Source: Lingula anatina
Taxonomy: Eukaryota > Brachiopoda > Lingulata > Lingulida > Lingulidae
NCBI RefSeq assembly: GCF_001039355.2
Contig: NW_019775414.1
Span: 62,001 to 126,000 of the forward strand
Length of the DNA: 64,000 bases
Direction: 5' to 3'
The translations under genes were made by a program, and so were the position numbers. Shown piece after piece: positions 10,551-23,760 of the stretch (its first letter is position 1; every line of letters starts with the position of its first letter). The notes beneath the pieces are model-generated. The model saw only the letters and a program-made list of their open reading frames with translations. It did not search any database and was not told the origin of the DNA.

Positions 10551-12924
10551 CCAGACCCTTGATTGACTGATTGAGGTTAGTTGCTCACACTTACACTTGT
10601 CTTTTGTGTGTTCATATATTTTATTCTCTCATATGTTTTACTACTGGTGATTGCCACCCTTGGGATTGTGAACAGTGAAGGTCGGTGCCAAACTCACTTT
10701 TTGGGGGATAAAATTTTGGCACGGTTTTTCTGTAAATCTTTTCGTTAAAATTTTTCGTAAATTTTTTGTAAATCTAACCTACAAAACAGGTGATAGAGCA
10801 CATGACTTGTGTCCTATAAACTCTTTTTAAAATACTATAAACCTTGCACTACACCATCTGCGCCAGTCTTTTATTAGAACAAACTTTTATATCTGGGTTT
10901 GGTGGGGCGGACTTCTGTTCACTGTTCACGATCCCTTGTGTCTCTCTCAGCTTTCTACTTCACATTGAAAAGGCTGTTGTAGCTCAAGGTTAACAGTGGA
11001 ACAAACCCAGACTCACTGCTGAAAGCAAAGGTGTATTATTCTTAGTATATTTTGGTTGCTATGGTAACATTTTTGGTTGCTATGACTACAATAATACAGT
11101 AATTGTTTATTATCATTATCATCTCACTGCTTTGGTCAGTTATTTATCATTTGAATTAAAAAGTTAATCATAGTTTTGGGCGGTAGTAACCCAGTGTGGT
11201 GTGATTGATTTTAACATTCCTGATGGCAAAGTTGGGTAGGTAAGTATGTGTGCTACAGCCATTGCTATAAAGAATTGCAGTCAATCATAAGGTGCTTTAT
11301 TATATTTCTACAAATGTATGTCGGTGTGATGATACCATATATGATTTTTGGACTCGTGCTAGAATGATGTTTTTGCCCTTGTCAATTAGCTTAGGTAATT
11401 GATCATATCAAGAATAAGCTGGTTAAGTGTATTAAAACTTTTTTTTTCAAATTTCTATGAAGAAATTGTATCATTTAAAAAAAATAGCATCCTAGTATCA
11501 GTTCAAGAAGTAGGTTACATCAAGTTCCATTGTATAGTTAAATATGTATGTTGACCTGCATTGCTGAGTCTACTCAAGGTACAGCCTTTTCAACTATCTC
11601 TATACAATTGTGATTTATTGTTATTTTATATGGGATATAATTTCAGTACATGCATACATACATGCTAGTTATTTGTCTTATTGTTTTGTACAATTATCTT
11701 TTTAGTACTATTTTTAAATGGTCTCTGAGAATCCATTGTATATATGTTCTGGTAGCAAGTTAAGGGTAATCATTTGTGAAGACCTTGCGCTGTCAGCCTT
11801 GTAGTTTGGGATTGTATAGATAAATGTTTTATATGACAGGCGCTTCCAAGAAATCCAGTATGAGATTTTACAAAAAATATGCAGAAAGATGTTTATTTTC
11901 TATATACATTAAATTTTTTTTGCACTTTTTCATTAAGATTATCGCATACAATTTTGTAGCTACACTGTTATAGAATCAGATATATAGATATATATATATA
12001 TACAATTTTTATTATTATTGTTGAAGAGGCAGGTAGATTATAGTATTTCGCTGGTGTTTACATTACGCTCCAGTTGTAATTTGCACTGGAAGTCATTTTA
12101 TTCCATCAAGTTGATGGTTGTTCTTCAGTATTCATAAGACCATCTTCTATACCTCAATTTATCTCTGCTTGAGAAGAAAGATGAGAAAAATGTGTTGAAT
12201 TATTTTTGCTTCACAAACTATCAAGACAGCAAATCTGTTATCATTGAAATGTTATATTTTTCTTATGAGCACACGAAGCTCTATATAGTGGGCTATAAAA
12301 AGAACAATTGTTATGAATATTTTGAATCAAATAAAAGTTCCCAAGATAAAATAGAACAAAAGTCACGTTTTGATTTTAATTTTCATTTCTGAGATCCTGT
12401 ATTCTTAAATAAATGTCAGTTACTCACAGTTTACTAACTTATATGGATATTTTATTTGGCCTTGACTAATGTATATTTCCCACACACAAAGCTTCTTTCA
12501 CCAATGTCATGCCTTTGTATATAGACTTCAGTGGACTTTCAATATAGAATGCTTGCCTTGTTGTAGTCATCTACCTGTGTAGTTATGGGAACTTGCAGAT
12601 GGAGAGGGAATTTTACTGTAGTCGTACGTTTCTGGAAAATTTTGCTTAGTTTCTTGACTCGGGCATGAAAATTATTTCAACTGCTATTGCATGTTATTTA
12701 TGATGCACTCATAATTGATTAATGCAATTCACTGGTGAAGATCTTAGCAAAGCATAATAATAATCATTGTAAGTTTAATAACATGAGGTTTTTTTTTATT
12801 ACTCATGTATTAGTTATCATCATTATTAATTCATTCCAATACTTGTGTATGCATTATGATTATTTGCCAGACATGACTAACCTTCTATTTTTTCTCTCTT
12901 TTTTTACACTTAACCTTTCGACAG
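10551..12924 (+). other. Quaking 3' UTR of the QKI-5-like form / intron before a further last exon
   Basis: AT-rich with no supportable ORF. It contains two Pumilio-type motifs TGTATATA (11737-11744, 12516-12523), many ATTTA elements and poly(A) signals AATAAA at 12330-12335 and near 12407, so the QKI-5-like mRNA could end near 12.35-12.43 kb. The right end is a long pyrimidine tract with ACTAAC at 12876-12881 and the acceptor TTTCGACAG. Confidence 0.5.
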
Positions 12925-13331
12925 CAACTGGGCACTAACAACTACCTCCCGAGTCACACATCTAGGATTTCCGAATTTCCCTGAACTGATAGACTGACTG
13001 CGTATGTAACTTTTGGGGGTTAGCTGCCATCTGTCGTGCCGTCTGCACTGCATCTGACACCAAACTGCTGCGAAACAAAAAAAAAAGTGCGTATGTATGC
13101 CAGGCGTCGTTGTTGTTGTTGGGGCCCGCCCACGCACAGGCAAAGGGGGAGAACCCGCCAACCTACCATGCATCGCACTAACCACCAAGTACGAACTATT
13201 AACTCTACTTAATGGAGTCTTGACTGAGGAGTGTCCATGTTGAGCTTAGATCAGCCAGCAGTTAAGTGCCTGTATTAATAATAATAATGAAAGTCTACTA
13301 CAAGTGTCATTGTGACTAATATGTTACTAAC
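12876..13331 (+). promoter_or_regulatory. Cluster of quaking-type RNA motifs around the distal last exon
   Basis: ACTAAC at 12876-12881, 12934-12939, 13177-13182 and 13326-13331, and ACTAAT at 13315-13320. UAAY half sites lie at 12911-12914 and 13200-13203. The last two full motifs are 5 nt apart. If this is 3' UTR of the gene's own mRNA, it would be a site for autoregulation. Confidence 0.4.
12925..12938 (+). CDS. QKI: Candidate distal quaking last exon, tail GATGH
   Basis: The acceptor at 12924 is very strong: an ACTAAC branch-point match 44-49 nt upstream and a long T/C tract. In phase 1 it reads G-A-T-G-H then TAA at 12936-12938. Vertebrate QKI-5 ends A-A-T-G-N, a faint echo that may be chance. 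The short coding part lowers confidence, though the splice site itself looks real. Confidence 0.35.
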
Positions 13332-16300
13332 TGTTGTTGTTGTTAATGCAAAATGCAATTGGATATTTTGTTGTCGATGAAATTATCAAAGGTTATCACT
13401 ACTACTACTATAATTACTACTTCCACATTATATTTACCTGTAACCCCTTAGATTGTATTATTATTATTATCATTATTATTAGCACATACATCATCCTCAT
13501 TAGCAGTGGTAATTGGTTTTGTATATAATTCTGATTAATATGTATTATTATTATTATTGTTGCATTTTGGCTGAAGCTGTGGTTGTAATGATATTATTAA
13601 CTGCCCTTTTTATGTTTTGATTCATTATTTTTAATGCTGTATATTTTGGTTTCATCTGTCGGCTATTATCGTAGATTGGATGCTTTCTGGATCCCAGATT
13701 AATGGCACTTGCAAGCTATCTGCACTCATCAGCTTTTAACTCCCATCTAAGCTATGAAGTAGTAGTGTAATTTTGAAGTTTTGTTCAGTAATTGTTTGCT
13801 CCCCATTGATTACATATTTACACCATGATTGAAATCGTGCGAGGTTCGGATTTCAATGCGAGCTCTATTTTAAAGTTTTTTTTTCTATAAGTGCTGATAT
13901 ATGTTTTTATGGGTTTAGAATTTGGGGATCTTTTCAAAATTTTGTTTCTTTTACTCCTGTACACTTCCTCAGTTTCTTTTGCAAGATTTATTGATGAAAT
14001 TTTTAATGCCCAGTGATTGCTAAAGCCTCATATCATTAATTTGTATTTCAAAATGGCGTATGGATCCAGAGGGCATCCTGGCACAGATGTTTTTTAAAAT
14101 GCTCGGAAGAAAATTGGTAGTATGAGGGAACATTCATACTAAACTTGCATTCACTTTTATGCCTTAAATGATCACCACCGCCTTGCAGAGATTCTTTCAT
14201 TTTTGATTCAGTTGTATTGTTTAATATACAACAGTCCCGCCTTTGAACTGATCTGACATTATCAGAACAAAAAACGTTTTAATTATTATTATTATTTTTG
14301 AGATGTAAACTATGCAGTTACCCCAGTATCACGTCAAGATGTTGATGGCAATTATTTTGTATATTCCGTTTAATTTTTTTTTCCATCAAGTATTATCAAT
14401 ATATTTGTTATAAAGTAGTTTTTTTTAAATACTAGATAAGTCTTGCAGTAGAATAGGTATGAAAGTAGCTGGTACTTACACAAAGGTCACAGAACAACGA
14501 CAACAAATCATGTATGCCAAATCTTAAAGAAATTTTTACAACAGTCTTCCAAAACCCAAACTAATTGGGAAAAGAAAGGAAACTGAAAACTGCTGCAACA
14601 AATTTATTTTCACCTGTGCTGCACAGACATAATATCAATTTAGTCTAGTTTGTAATTGATAGAATTCGTTTTGACAATTATGCGTTTTGAAAAATTTTTC
14701 TGACAAATGAGTTTTCTCACATGTACATATTATTGCATAATTTTTTGTTGGTTATGTGGTGAATTTCACTGCTTGTAAGCAATGGACTTTGCTCCACAAC
14801 TGACATTTTTATCAAAACAAAAGAAACTGCTGTCCACTTGCAGCCTTTGAGAAAACCAAAGTAGTTAGGTTTGATTTTCTCAAAAAGTATATTTTGGACA
14901 AAGCAAACTTGTAGAACTTGGTATTATTCGAACATGATAGCGAAAAGTATGCATTTACCATTATAATTCTCATATATGTATATCATAATATTAGAAACAT
15001 GCTCTATGTTTACCAGTGTAACTAGTGGTTGCTGTAATGAGCTCCTACTTGCATCAAAAGGAACGTTTGTCTTTAAAACATACAAAAACAAAAAAGAAAA
15101 CACTCTGGTTGCATAGCAGTCAATTGGAACTGCATGCACAACATCTGCTTGGCATTTGTGAAGCAGACAAGAAATGGCCAGTTTCTCTTGATGCATTGTC
15201 GGGAGTTTCGGACAGTCCAAACCACCATCACCTCAACTCAACTTGCTTGCTCCATCAAATTGATGTATAGCACCCCTGGAACCTTACTGTGAAGTTAATG
15301 TACCTTCTAAAAGTGCCTTCAAACTGATTGTAGTAACATAATGCATGTGATGTATGCACTGTTTTTCATCATTTCCAAGTGGCCCTCTGGTTGCAATTTG
15401 GGTGCTGAGGCAAGTCCAAAAGCGAAAAAATTCCGGAAAAAGGAAAAGTCTGACTGGTTTACTGCTGTCACCTGAATTGCCACGGGACTATTTTGACTAG
15501 TTTATTTTGCTAAATGGTATAATAACTACTAGTATAATCATAATGTTTTACTTATTTTCTTCCCATTTACTGATACATCCCATGATGATTTATTACATTA
15601 TTTTTGTGTATAACCATCTAAGTGGATGACTTATTAAGCATAATATACTAACATAACTGTTAATTATTATTATTATCATATAGTGCACCCACCCTTTGCT
15701 CCTAAATTGATGTTGTCATTTAGCTGAATCTGCTGAATATCTGTGATTTAATAAGTTCTGTTGGACCATTTTGTGGATTGATGAGAAATTTCTATTTTGA
15801 TGGTTCAGAGAAATTCAACGAAGGTGTGAAAAATGTTTTTTCACCGTTTTTGGCACTTGTGCACAAAACGCCGTCCAATGACCAAGATATTTTTGGATTT
15901 ACAGAAAAAGAGTCTATGCAATTTCACATGCTGTTGTAAAACAACAAAAATGGAACCCTTTTGTGCCTTTGATTTGAAGGCACTGTACATATACATCTTG
16001 TTGCGCATGCAAATTTTTAGTTTTCTCTCACTGTTCTTGCATTTTTTTTTTTTTACTTTTGAGTCCAGAGAATTGATTCTAATACTCGATAGAGTTTGTA
16101 TCACCTTTTATGTTGGAGCAAAGGGAGTTTACAAAAAGAAAAAGAAAAAAAATATTTCGAATCTTGTAAGCAGAAAGAGAAGAAAAGAAAACAGGGTGTA
16201 TTTGCGGATTTAGAGAGTACAGGTTCTAACTAATTGAATCTCAGTGTGCATTGGAAGTTACTTTTGGCTGATGCATTGTAGACACTGCACCAATTGGGAG

Positions 16301-17860
16301 ACAAGACAGTTCGTTCTTGTTTTATTTCATGAGAATGGGAAGACTGTAAACTCCCTCCCTTTGTTAGATCTGAAAAAACCTTAATATACTACTATACTAA
16401 TCTGGTTACTATTTACTGTATAATACTCATCGTTTAGCCATTATAGTTGGAAGGGAAAGTTATGAAAGCAATTAACAACAAACATTGCTTTAGGGTGAAA
16501 GCAATAATATTGTCTTATTTTCTTCCTTTTGTTTTTTGTAATTTCATATAACTTTGTACTCAATAAATGAAGTTCACTGCAAGTTTCCTCTCAGTGTGAT
16601 TATATTACTAACCAACAAGGATCAGCTTAGAGCTACTAAAACTGTGTCTGCTTCTGGTGAGAACTCGATTTGTTGATTAATAATAGCTTGGAATGCAAAA
16701 CCTCCGAACATGTGATATCACTGCATGCCAATGTGCTTTTATGAACCTTCTATGCAATGACAAGTAATAACAACTTTTTAATGGACTTTTCTGTAGGTTG
16801 CAAGAAACCTTTAGAAATATTGTTTTTAATACAAAAAAATTAACAAAATATTTCTTTTTATATTTTTATACCACAATTTTTAATGTCAGTTAGTGGAGTG
16901 GATTAACTTATACAAATTGCATATCACTAATTATAATCAATTCTTTTTGGGTTTGAGTTATAACTATCTCAAACATTTCAAAACTTTCAAAATAGTTCAG
17001 AGTTATGCAAGTAGAGCTAGTATTATCCAGTCGTCCTCAAAAAGGGTAAATCAAAGTATTTTACAGTATCAGAAAATGACCTCCCATCTTCTGGTCTGTG
17101 TAGACTTAACTAAATTAATTGCAAATTAGTCTGCAGTCTTATCAGAAGCTTCACAAATAAAAAATATATATTTTCTAGAAGAGAAGGACATCAACACAGA
17201 AAAAAAGCATCTTGCCAGTGTTATTTTTTTATACCTCATGAGACTTTGCATAAAAAGAATCTCATGATATGCAAATATTCAACTGTTATTATTGTTATTT
17301 ACCACCAAAGAATTTTGGTGTTTGATCCATTTGTTATTATACTGTTATTCTGTTTTTTCTTTTTTTTTTCATACTATAACATTTTGTATCACCTAATAAT
17401 AAACTCAAATAAAGTGCTCTAACTTTGTAAGTGGTCAAAACTGCTGAAAACGGGTTATGCTCATGAAAGATGCATAATAACCAATTATTAACTTGTACAT
17501 ATATATATTTTGGTCTGGTTTTGCCTGTAGTGCCAGGCCAGTTGTGGTAGGAGTGACAGCTGCTGCAATTTGATTGTGACAGGCGTTCGCTGCTGCAATT
17601 TCATTGTTGGAGGTGCGACTCTCCTGCAATTTCACTGTAATAGAGGTTGTCTACTGCAATTTGGACAACTAGGGAGGAGGGGTCATTCCAGATAACTGAA
17701 GTTAAATAAATTACAAACTTATCCCACCGACGAACCTTGTGTGTGTGTTGTATATTTGTTCTTGTTGTTGTTGCCATCCTTCTTTCAAATGATAAGCACA
17801 ATCAAGTTTTGAGCCAAGTGACTGAGAAATACTGGAAAACTGATGGATTCCAGAAATAAA
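12939..17860 (+). other. Probable long quaking 3' UTR / 3' flank
   Basis: AT-rich, with ATTATT runs and no supportable coding region. Poly(A) signals AATAAA occur at 17398-17403, 17408-17413 and 17855-17860. The last lies about 120 bp before the poly(A) signal of the opposing gene. Assigning it to quaking is inference from position and strand composition. Confidence 0.4.
17557..17668. repeat. Four-unit 30-31 bp tandem repeat
   Basis: CTGCAATTT recurs at 17563, 17593, 17624 and 17654, followed in the first three copies by an ATTGT/ACTGT-like segment. It lies in the probable quaking 3' flank. Confidence 0.6.
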
Positions 17861-17982
17861 TCAAGTGTTCAAATAACTTTTTTTTTTTTAATGTCAGTTT
17901 ACTATATTTTTTGAATTGACTCAAAAGCATATTGTTAAAAATTGAATGATAAATGATGGGAGTATATTTTAATTCATAATTA

Positions 17983-17988
17983 TTTATT
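17983..17988 (-). promoter_or_regulatory. TMEM181 poly(A) signal candidate
   Basis: TTTATT on the + strand, i.e. AATAAA on the - strand, about 1.4 kb past the stop codon. Confidence 0.4.
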
Positions 17989-19383
17989 CAGTTTCATTTC
18001 ATTTTTAAATATTGCACCATTCCTCGTGGCTATAATAACAAAATCCACTAAAATCAATAAATCACACACTTATTTATATTCTTGAATACATCTATATGCC
18101 CTTCCCAATTTCTCCAAATGTAGATTAATAATGATTGCAATCAAGAGGTAATTTCTTCCAATAAAGGTGTTTATCAATCAACATTTCTTAAAACTACTGG
18201 CATTTAAACCATCAAATAACATATCTCAACTGAGAAACTGTAAAAACTTGTATATATTAATATTATACTTAATGTCTATATTTATATCTATATTTTATCT
18301 ATGTAATGATGTGATCATGAACACAGCAGTAACATAAAAATACAGAAATCCCCCACATTGAATATGCTGTTTTATCCAAAACAAAAACAAGATTAAGGGA
18401 ACATCCAAAAGTCCACAGGGAGAGTCCATAAGTAGTAATTATATGCCCAAACTTGTAAAAAAACCCAAACAAACAGAAAATAAACACCTGAAATTGTGAA
18501 AAAAAAAAAATCAACCTTGCTATTAAACTTGCAGATAACACAACTGTCCTAAAACTCCAATAATATAAATATATGCAGGAAAAAAATGTGACAGCTGTCT
18601 ATACAAATTAATCAGGGGGGAAAGATTACTTCTTTACCCAGTCCTCCCTGAAAAGTGACAGCTGTTCTCATGCCTGGCCCACCCAACTTTGACTAGATTT
18701 GCACACTGAGGATGGAACTCATCAGGGAGAAATTGCCCTCCCACCCATAATACTTCTCATTACTCCTGCACTGGACACCAGAGCATGGTGGAAACATGTA
18801 AGTTTGCAATAAAAGGTGAGTCCTCCATACATAAAAAAAATGTAATTAGAGATCCTAATGGACTGGAACACTGCTTTGGAATATTAAAATGGGTTTACCA
18901 CTATAAATAAGACTAGATGTTCATAACTTATGCTGTCACAGATTCACTAATATTTTGATTGTTTGAAAGATTAACATGGGGACCATAAAACTATAAATAT
19001 GGGACCGTAAACTACCTAGAACAATAAAATAAAATGGCCCCAAGAACTGATGATGGATTTACTAATATTTTGATAGATTGGCACCATTCAAACATAAATA
19101 CACAGGCCTATCAGCTGCTGGAAACAATGGCATTTAAAAAATTTAGTCACATCTTCATAGAATCTGCCAGGTGAGGTTCAGGTGTAATAAATTGACTAGA
19201 GGACAGTCTTAAGAGCCAATATAGACACCCAAGTCCCTCCTATTCCTGCTTTCAGTTTTTTTCTTATGGAAAAATGGATAATAGGTATATGGTATCTGCA
19301 CCTTTGGTAAATTAATCCAGTTGTATAATAAAAGGAAACTGAAGATATTACTACAGAGCTTCATTATTTCTCGATTTCTTCTG
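17989..19383 (-). other. Probable TMEM181 3' UTR
   Basis: A-rich on the + strand (T-rich in the gene's direction), with no further exon. It lies between the stop codon and the poly(A) signal. Extent is inferred. Confidence 0.5.
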
Positions 19384-19447
19384 TTATCTGGAGTCCCTAG
19401 TAGGTTTTGTTGGTCTGCCATTCAGTGCTGTCTCCTCATATTCAGAC
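19384..19447 (-). CDS. TMEM181: TMEM181 exon 14 (C-terminus)
   Basis: Acceptor TTGTACAACAG. Completes the split Gly codon, then SEYEETALNGRPTKPTRDSR and TAA (19384-19386). Human has G-S-D-Y-E-E at the same place. Confidence 0.88.
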
Positions 19448-22400
19448 CTGTTGTACAAAATAAATATATCCAAATGATGAAAAATATTTCATAACATATT
19501 TAAATTCTTTCATAGTATTTAATCATAAACTGGAGGTCATAACAGAACAGAATCATTTTTAAAAGATTCAGTTACAATAAAGATGTATCTATGTATCCCA
19601 AGCAATTCCATATGGAGATTAATATTATTTAATTGAATTTTGTCTTTACAATGCTAGACAAGTTGTAATTATTCATTTCCAAAAATTGCAACAAAATATT
19701 TCTGTAAAATATCAATCAACTTTATGTATTATCTATGGCTAAACTGGTCAACAGATCATAAAAAACATAACTGAAAAATATATAACTCAAGAGAAAATGT
19801 AAAGAAATACTAAAGCATAAAGCACTTTCCTGCGTAGAACATATTAAACTTACCCATACACGATATCTTCATCTGAATCATTCAACATGGAGAGAGCAGG
19901 GTTATCTCGAAAATGGGATTCTACAAAATAAACAATAGATATTTTTTACTCCTAGAAACATAACCTTACCTTAATTGTACCATTCCACCCTTCTTTCTTA
20001 TTCTGTCATATCAATATATCAAATAAATGAATTGTAATTCAAATTACCACTGAAAGTAAAAATTACATAAAAACTCGTAATTTAATTTAACCATTTTGTA
20101 TTTCACCAAAACAAATTGGGCAACAATAACTTTTAGATGTGTATACCATAAAAACACTTACCAACTAAAGCATTCTTGGATGGAGAGTACACAAAAGCCA
20201 TGGTATACAGGTAAAAATTCAGCAATCCATAGAAGGACAAGAATTCGGCACTGGACTGATAGTGGATCGATGATCCAGTCACAACAGCATCCTGGGATAT
20301 ATTGGTGCCAAATCGTAGTGCTGTTATGGCAACAGTGATGGCAAGAACTATCAACATTAATGTTGTCATAAACTTAAGACGCAAATCTGAAATGTCATAA
20401 GGTGAAAATATGGGGGGTTTGTTTTCTACATCGTATTTCTTCATAATATTTATGACCTGTTATCAAATTCATGGTTTTAAAAATGAACTACTTAAGTAAT
20501 TTAAAAATGTAAATTGAAATTAAAATTTGACATTCTGACCATGTGTGTCAAAGGACAGGGAATAATAAGATAATGACAGTGAAATTAAATCCCAAGATAT
20601 ATTGTCAATTCTTGTTTAATTTATATTTTCATCATATAAACAAAACAAGGTGATCTCTGCTTTTTATGGAAGGAAATTCTTTTACTTACCAAAGAAAGGC
20701 ATGGATTTTAGTTCTGCGTAAGCTCTTATTAATAAGAATATAAGGTACAATAAGTACACAACACCAATTGTGTAGAAAAATACTTGAAATCCCTGAAGAG
20801 AAAAAGAAAGAAAAGAAAAATCATTAACAATGTACTCACTGATACTTTTAAGACCTGTATTCAATACATTTTCACAATACTGAACACTTAATTTCTCTTT
20901 ACAACTAGACTCACATCACTTAAGAAATACTTATATGATTAACATCATATAATTATTACAATCATATTCTAACACACAGAGCTTAAATAAATGATGAAAT
21001 ATCAACCCTAGACTAAATGCCACCAAAGAGACTTTTCTTTAGATCTGACATCTTCAAATTTCACTGATATTAAGATAAGTTTGATCTACACATCAAAAGG
21101 AAGTATATCTCAGACAGGCAATCAGGAATACATGCTTGTGGGACTACTTTTAAAATCTTTTTAACCGTCTTCTATATACGCTGTGTAATTTTTATGCATT
21201 TCATTTTATTTCATCTCATTTTAATTTATTCATTTCATTTGCTGTTTTTTTCCTTTCATCTTTTAAAGGTGGTTATATAAATAAATAAATAATGTCTGTT
21301 TAAACATGAGTTACCAAATAGTTGGCAGTATCCAGTGAGTAGTTATATGTGGGATCTTGTAGTTCATTATAAGCTTGCCAGGATGCCAAAGTCACTGCTG
21401 AGATCCATATCAATCCAACAACAACCAGTTTAGGCAAGTAGAAAGAACAGAAATGTCTTTTTGTCTGTAAAACCAACCAAAAGAAAGACATAAGATTGAT
21501 GTCTGTTAAATATATATTAGTTACATCTTAGGTTTGTTCTGGAAAGAAAATTGCTAGAAACTTTCCCTATAAACATTTGAAGTGAATCAACATCTAACTT
21601 TAGTTTATAGCTTTAAATGATGTTTATAGGTACTGTTGAATTAATTGCGCTTTCCCAGGTGTATATTAAAGTATGCTGAATGAGGAGTAAGCAAATTAAC
21701 TTATCTACATGTCATCTTCCAATTTTATCACAAATGTTACAAAAACCATCATAAGCACTATCATCAAATATATAAAGTTATAAAACTTAGACATCCGAAT
21801 ATAACTATTTCTTAATACCTTCTTTTCTCATTTATCTATCTATTTCTTTGATAACTGTAACTTGCCTGTCTCACTCCATGATATAAGCACAACCAGAACA
21901 GTAGTAAACCACACAGAAATGACGCTTGAAATATGGCATCAAACATGCCAGGGATCCAGCTCTCCACCAGAAATGTCAATGGGAAGAAAGGATCTGAAAG
22001 ATTTGACATAAATAGTATGTAAATTTCAGACATGTTTCTTCTCAAAAAAAGGGCAAAGTAATTAAACATTTATACTAACTACTTTTCTTTTTTAAAATAG
22101 TAGAAAAATATGTTTTCTTATTTGACCTTGCAAAATATTTCACTAAACTGATAGTGCAAAAACAAAAATGAAAACGAAAAAATTTTAAAGTTTTTTTTCT
22201 TTTCATTCAAATGATTAAAAATGTATTAAACTGATCTGCAAATTTTTCTTCTACTAAAATACTAAAAACTGAAATTTCTTTAAAAAATCCAACAACAGAT
22301 TTCATTAGCAAACATTTAGAAGGGCAACATTTCCTAACACAAAACTCCAAGTTTCATGACCAAAAACTTACTGTTATAGAGTAACAACAGGGGCATCAAT

Positions 22401-23704
22401 ACTGACATCCACTTCTGCTCCATGGACCAGTCCCGCACTGTGAACCTTCTCAGTGAATGGGCAAATGCACACTGAAAATAATATAACACATTCAATCATG
22501 ATGGGGTATAACTAAACTAAGCAAAGTTCAATTGTGATACATACCTAAAGATGTTATGGTGATATATGCTTTATTTGGTCTTAGGGGTTTCAGTGAAATG
22601 TGAGTGCTTTTTCTTAGTATGTACTTCTAATGTGCCCTGAACACCCCTTGCTGACACAGGAATATATCACTCAGGTGACAGTGTATTACCTTGTACCTAA
22701 TCAACAGGCAGTTTCAACAATCAGGATTCATTTTTAGTCCATTCCAAGCAAGTAAAATCTCATCATTAAACATCAAAAATGTAACCAATGTACATAATCT
22801 ACCTTTTTTCCAAGCTTGCCTTAATATGTTTTTTTTAAGTCAACATTTCCACATTGTTACATTCTTAACAATTCTGAAGCTTAAATTGCTAATCTAAACT
22901 TAAGTATGCCTCTACATCTACAACACAGCCAATAATATACTTACTGTAGCTAAGAAAGTTATCAACAAGAAAACAAAGCGGAACCAGATCTCTATCTGTG
23001 TAAATGTGGGATTGTAGCTCTTGAACTGGAAAGAAAATAAGGAAGATGCATGTTGGGATAGTAGACTATCAATGGAATATCAACAACAGTTCACCATTTT
23101 CTTTATATTACTTTAAATAACATGGATAATGGTCTGAATTCCCAGTAAGACAAATCCTTTTGATATACACAAAATGAGCAAGTGAAGCGTGACTGCAAAA
23201 AAACTATTCTATCCTACCAAACATTCTATCTTTTCTTTTCAAGAAGATGAAAACAGTGAGATAACAGTTTGTTTGAACGTGGAATTCAATCAGAGATTCA
23301 AATATGAATTTACCTGGAATTTCACATCTCTAATTTGTAAAACTTTTTGTTTCTCTAATCCAAAGAAATATATAGTAACAACGTATCTGCTGTAGTCAAG
23401 GTAACCAAGGTGTAACATGTTCAGCTCATCACAAGTCTGGAACATAAAAAAATGTCAATAACACAGATTTTACTTTACAGACAGCTGCTTTAAAACACAT
23501 GACCATGGTCTATATTCCAATACCAAGATTTTTGTCAATCATTAGAATTGTAGTAACCACACTGCTGGATATGACACACAATGACAAAAAATAAAAATTA
23601 AAAAGTAAAGAAAAAATCTAATTATTTTGGTAATACGAGAATAAAGTGAGAAGCACAGATCTAAAAACATGAGTCTCATATGCCAGATAAAGATGCTCTC
23701 TCTC

Positions 23705-23760
<56 letters not shown>

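Noticed and set aside
15833-16213. 126-codon + strand frame
   Set aside because: Phe/Lys-rich translation of AT-rich sequence in the quaking 3' region; no homology seen and no splice support.
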